Shown here: positions 59,202 to 64,000 of the stretch, piece after piece | Layout of the letters: each line of letters begins with the position of its first letter | Numbering within the stretch: position 1 is the stretch's first letter | NCBI GenBank assembly: GCA_037962975.1 | Contig: CM075676.1 | Coordinates: forward strand, 91,582,001-91,646,000 | DNA: 64,000 nt | Source: Clitoria ternatea | Lineage: Eukaryota; Streptophyta; Magnoliopsida; Fabales; Fabaceae | Direction of reading: 5' to 3' | Notes under the pieces: model-generated | Databases searched by the model: none | Told to the model about the DNA's origin: nothing | Seen by the model: the letters and a program-made list of their open reading frames with translations, nothing else | Translations under genes and position numbers: made by a program

Positions 59202-60883
59202 TTATTTCTTCAACTCTGCTAATTCTAGAGGTGACATTCGGTATGGTGCAATTGACATGGGTCCAACTCCAGGTACTAAATCAATGGCGAATTCCACATC
59301 TCTTTCTAGGGGTAAACCAGGGATATCTTCAGGAAAAACGTCAGGAAATTCACACACAATCGGTAGATTTTTTATTTTTGACTCTTGCTCTCCTTTCGTT
59401 GAAAGCAATAGCATGAATCCTTGAGCCCTTCCTTTTAAAGAGACACTCACTTGGTTGGCGGTTAGAAATCTCGAATCCTTAGGATTCAAATTCACTGGTT
59501 CTTTAAACATTATGATTTTATTATGACAATCTATTAGAACATGATTTTCAGACAACCAATCTAGCCCGATAATAACTTCTAAGCCAGAAAGGGGCAAACA
59601 GAAAAGATTAGCCTTAAAGTCCCTACCATCTATGACAATAGGGCATTTCCAACAGGCTTTAGAAGTGACAACGGGATTGTTTCTAGGAGTATGTACAGAT
59701 AAGTCAAATAGCAGTTCTATCACAGGTAATTTTAGTTTTTCTACACAGTCATTGGCAATAAAGGAATGTGATGCACCTGAGTCATACATAACAGTTAAAG
59801 GAATCTTATTAATGATACACTTACCTTCCACCATGGAATCAGAATATAATGCTTCTTCTCCAGTGATTGCAAAAACCTTTCCTTTTGCCTTCAGCCTTCC
59901 GAATGCACTGTGCACGCCTCCTTGAGTATTTATGTTTGTACTCGCACCTTTAGGGTTTTCTCTCTTCATCTCTGGGCAATCCTTGATGTAATGACCTGGT
60001 TTGTTACACTTAAAGCAAACATAAGTGTTTTTAGGACAATCCTTTTCAAATGGGGTCCTCCACAGATAAAATATTTAAAATTTGGTGCAGATGTCGGGTA
60101 ATAGCTTCCAGTTGAAGCTTGGGGTCTGTTAGGAATAGATGCTGCTCCAAACCGTAGAAATGGCGCTTGGTAAGGCTTATTTCTCCTGAAGTCTCTTCTT
60201 TGGTGATGGTGAGGTCCTCCACTTCTCATTTCTCCCATCTTATGAATGGGTTCATGACTTTTGGTCATTCTATCCTTATGATCCTCTTCAAAGATCCTGT
60301 AACGATTTACCAATACAGAAAATTCACGGATTTCCTGTATTCGTATAGCTTCCTTAATCGCCGGCCGCAATCCATTTACAAACTTTGCAGACCGATCACC
60401 TTCGTTAGTAGCATCATTATAATGAGAATGAAAATGAGATAGCTCTTCAAACCTGGATGGGTACTCTCCAACGGTCATATTTCCTTGGGTCAGTGATAGG
60501 AATTCGAATTGTCTTTTCTCTTTAACATCAGCTGGAAAGTATTTCTCCAGAAACATATCCTTGAAATGATCCCAAGTGATCTTCATGTCGTTGACTTTGA
60601 ATTGTCTACGCATGCTATCCCATCAATGTTCGGCATCCTCAGATAAGGCATAAGTAGCAAAGACTACCTTATCAGCTTCATTACATTGTAATGCTCAAAA
60701 GATCTTCTCTATCTCTCGAATCCAGGTTTGTGCTCCATCAGGGTTATATCCTCCCTTGAAACGAGGTGGATTGCGCTTTTCGAAAAGGTCCAACCTTCTC
60801 AAGGCATCGTTACCTTGACCTTCACGTGCTCCCATTGCATTGATTAAGCGTTCTACAACTCCAGCAAGATTGTTTCCAGCCAT
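59202..60883 (-). pseudogene. gag-protease pseudogene of outer gypsy element
   Basis: The ATG at 60881-60883 begins MAGNNLAGVVERL and leads to FEKRNPPRFKGG. Stops at 60695-60697 and just upstream of 60613 break the N-terminal part. Then comes Gag (DHFKDMFLEKYFPADV, LTQGNMTVGEY) at 59966-60613, with a frameshift within the zinc-knuckle region (about 60050-60075). In the next frame, 59202-59969, the protease motif YDSGASHSFI and IGLDWLSENHVLIDC are followed by FPDVFPEDIPGLP, the linker to reverse transcriptase. The frame ends in a TAA where relatives continue into RT. Confidence 0.9.
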
Positions 60884-61021
60884 TAGTTTCCTGTTTCACA
60901 GTAACTGAGATTTGTCACATCAATCACAGTTACTACCAAGTCAGATATTCTATTCTCTATCACCTATAAAGAGTTTACAGACAAAGCAAGATAGACCTTT
61001 TCCCCACCCCTATCAGATTAA

Positions 61022-61035
61022 CTGCTCTAATACCA
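61022..61035 (-). other. Primer binding site of outer gypsy element
   Basis: Minus-strand TGGTATTAGAGCAG, three bases from the 5' LTR. It differs by one base from the TGGTATCAGAGC used by the other elements. Confidence 0.8.
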
Positions 61036-61038
61036 CTT

Positions 61039-64000
61039 TATAACACCCTCTGTTACATCTTAATAAATTATAGAAAAATTCGTAATTTTTTTTAAAGATA
61101 TGATTGTTAAAAAGAAACTATCGGAATAAATTATATACATTTTTTCTGAAATACCTCATAAATATTATTAAAACCTTATAAAGTAATTGTACATTCATCC
61201 GAAGAAAATAAACGTTAAACATTATAAGAAAGAGAGGAAACTCGATGACCCATAAGCAGTTACTTATTAACATTATTTATTCATTGGACCACGGTATTCA
61301 TACCGAGCTCCCTTTCTAGAACGTGCTATATTTACTGCCGAGATTCTTCGATCCTTCCCTCTGAACCATTAATTTAGAATATATGAAACAAAAACACAGA
61401 GAAAGGAGTGAGAAACAGAATATAATATTCTCGAATAAGACATAAGCAACAAAGGGTTTTCACAAACCAATACATAATAATATCAGTCACAATCACATAC
61501 ACAATCAATTATGAATGCATGAATGTTATGCAATATCTTCATCATAACTTACCTATATATGTGGGCCCTTAAATTTTAATTTGCACTGGGCCAACCAGGA
61601 GTTTACACTGTTCCATAAGTCCGGATAATAATAATATGAACAGCTCAACTGGCATGGAAACACTTAGAGACTAATCAGATTGAGAAAGTTTTTATTGTGA
61701 AAGTACCCGACACTAGGGAGCTACCCCAGGTCTCCTGAAGCACCCTTTCACACCCTCTCATCCCAAGGCTCGTAATTAAGCCTCCTCTGATGTATCCTCG
61801 ATTTCTATAATTCGTCCCCAGACAATATCATTTTGTTTCACTTTAATGATTCATGATGTATGAATCACACACGTATTCAGTTGGTTAAGGCTTTTAGAAA
61901 CTCAATTATTAAATACCTTAAAGGTTTACAATATCATTTCAATAAACTGTATATTTTCTCAATTCTTTGAATTTTTGTCCCACAGAAATAAATTTGGTAT
62001 AGTTTTTAATTCTCACCAAAATTGAGTTTCTAAGCCTTAAATATCTCTATACTTATCATAGAAAACTTTACATATATTTTTTTAAAAAAATTGAATCTTA
62101 ACAATATCGAATTTAGAAATCTCAATTATTTCCAAATATCTTTAGTTATTAGGTTGAAACAAAATAATTTACTTTTAAAAAATTTTATTTTACTTAAAGA
62201 TAATAATTCTTAAATTAAAAAAATACTTAAAATTATAAAATTTTTCTTTAATTCAAGAATTAATTAATTTTCATAAAATGACTTCTTTTGAAATAAATAC
62301 TAGATTTTTAAAGATTAAAAGTAAAATCAATGAAAATAATTTCTAAGAAGAAATAAAAGACTAAAAAAAATAATACTTTTTCTTAGAATTTAAGGAGTAA
62401 GGTAAGAAAATTCTTACTGAGTTTTAGCTTTCCGTCATGCTTGCTATATGCTCAAACTCCACATCACAAGATCATCCATCACAATTAACAATCATAAATA
62501 ATTAACAATCACAAAAATAATCAATCAAAATTAAGTCAATAAAGCATCATTTATAAATATTATAATTCAAAGTCTAATGGTTATTAATATAGTCAATTTG
62601 AGTCCTTTTGGTCAATTCCTCGTATAGGTCTATGTAAGTCCATATAATTCAGTCCTTGTATAGATATAGTTCAGTCCATATGGATCATAGTGGTCGAAGT
62701 CCTTGCATAGGTATAGTCCAGTTCATATAGGTTATAAAAATACACGTCCTTGCATAGGTATGTTAGAGTTAGTTACATCAGATATTTAATTTAAAATTTA
62801 TTATAAATTTTAAGTTAAATAGTTAGTATTTTAAAATAATAATATTATTAAATTTAAAAGGAGTAGGGGACTCCTCCCATTATTCTTATGTCTTTTCATA
62901 TTATATTCTTATTTCACTCCCCCTTACCTCTTATATACTGGTTCGTTATTGTAAATCCATGCATGCCTCGTCTCCTAGTTCTAAGACATACCAATTTCAT
63001 TTTAATATAGTTACAAGATGAAAATTAAGATTACTACTTAAAACATAAATGGTAAATTTTGAATAGTGAATAGTAAATTGTGAATAGTAACAGTAAATAG
63101 TAAAACGTGAATAGTAATGGTAAATAGTAAATTACGAATAGTAATGGTTAATAGTAAATTATGAATAGTAACAGTAAATAGTAAATCATGAATAGTAACG
63201 GTAAATAGTAAAACATGAATAGTAAAGGTAAATAGTAACAGTAAATAGTAATTTACTATTTGAATAGTAATTTACTATTGTAATAGTAATTTACTATTGA
63301 AATAATATTTTACTATTTAGAATAGTAACTTAAAATAATATTATTTCCAGTATAATAATAGATTTCTAAAAACGATATAAAAATAACCCTAAAAATATAA
63401 AAGAGAGGTATTCGTACCTTAGAATTTTAGCAGAACCTTCTTCCAAAAAATTATATTTCTCTCTCTCACTTCCACTACTATCTCACTAGCACTACTATAT
63501 TAAGAAAACTTAATCTGAAATTGTGAATTCTAAAGAAGAATTCCTTTGGTATTTATAGGAAAAAAAATTACTATGTATTCCATTATTTTAATATAAAAGT
63601 ACTATGTATTTTTTGAAATTTCAAACCTGGTTACTGTGTATTTTTTAAAAATTTCATACATGCACAGTGTTTTGCATAGTAACTGTCGGCAGAATTATTA
63701 AGCCAAATAGTAAACTTTGACTCGGTATATTTTAAATATTCAAAATCAGTCCTTTTTGAAATTTAGCGATATTATATCAGTCCTCACTAATTTTATAATA
63801 AGTAATAAAAAGTTTAAATTTTAAAAATCTAAAATTTTCTGTTAATAAAAATTTATTGATACGTTCCCAATTTTTTAACGATTGGAAAAAATCAAGATTT
63901 TTCTTAAACCGATAATTTTTAGATAAGTCTACTTAAAATGGATTTTAGAAAATTTTCTTATAATTTAAATTCACTTTCTTATAAATATTTTTAATTTTAA
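61039..64000 (-). repeat. 5' LTR of outer gypsy element, truncated by window end
   Basis: Matches 33914-34599 plus 54000 to about 56265. It is the uninterrupted copy and so shows the pre-insertion target GAGCT at 61718-61722. Confidence 0.93.
63058..63315. repeat. ATAGTAA minisatellite in the right LTR
   Basis: Counterpart of 55336-55575 with a slightly longer block of TTTACTATT...AATAGTAA inverted units at its end. Confidence 0.85.

Larger units (their letters stand above)
33914..64000 (-). mobile_element. Ty3/gypsy retrotransposon 3 (outermost layer of the nest), runs off the right edge
   Basis: A minus-strand element. The 3' LTR is split into 33914-34599 and 54000-56426 by a later insertion, the interior is 56427-61038, and the 5' LTR starts at 61039 and is cut by the window end. 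The LTR is about 3.1 kb (TGTAACACCCC at the start, GGGTGTTATA at the end on the minus strand), so roughly 160 bp of it should lie outside. A tRNA-Met-like primer site and a purine tract are in place. The left flank is TATGG (33909-33913); the matching duplication is outside the window. The order gag, protease, RT, RNase H, integrase, C-terminal tail places it with gypsy element 1 in the Tekay-like group. Many stops make it defective. Confidence 0.92.

Overview
This is 64 kb of AT-rich plant nuclear DNA, dominated by transposable elements. The plant assignment rests on Tekay/Del-like Ty3/gypsy elements, CACTA (En/Spm) elements, a plant-type bHLH gene, and captured pieces of chloroplast and RNA-silencing genes. 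A dicot, probably a legume, fits the fragments I recognise, but the species cannot be fixed from the sequence alone. I see no tRNA, rRNA, CRISPR array or bacterial feature.

Region by region. 1-3640 is gene-poor and holds a small hAT-type MITE (2162-2618) with a perfect 8-bp target-site duplication (TSD). 3646-11200 is a young, complete but broken minus-strand gypsy element with 1429-bp LTRs and TSD AATAC. 13063-15282 is a 2.2-kb LTR retrotransposon with 187-bp LTRs and TSD CTTGA. It has no gag or pol, and its 605-codon ORF is stitched from pieces of at least four unrelated host genes: PDX1.2, the chloroplast MURE homologue, an SDE5-like gene and a PPR gene. I consider this the most unusual object in the window. 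16556-17635 looks like a Sirevirus-type LTR remnant. 17901-20209 is an old short LTR element with only a gag relic, local tandem repeats and a hairpin motif. 24061-31625 is the only clear host gene: a seven-exon bHLH transcription factor of the LRL/RHL1 group (root-hair regulators) on the minus strand. Its fifth intron has swollen to 5.07 kb because a 4.6-kb CACTA element (25077-29723, TSD AGA) sits in it, and that element itself carries a glycosyltransferase-like gene fragment. About 0.44 kb upstream of the bHLH start codon lies an orphan CACTA left end (32068 to about 32680), followed by LTR debris.

From 33914 to beyond the right edge there is a nest three elements deep. A minus-strand gypsy element (LTR about 3.1 kb) has a plus-strand gypsy element (34600-53999) inserted in its 3' LTR. 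That second element's 5' LTR is in turn split by an autonomous-type CACTA element (about 36431-45805) with a broken TNPD-like transposase and a Transposase_24/Ulp1-like second gene. The outer elements carry many premature stops, most of which read as C-to-T or G-to-A changes, plus at least one lost reverse-transcriptase catalytic residue. All the gypsy pol genes here therefore look dead, although their LTRs remain well matched.
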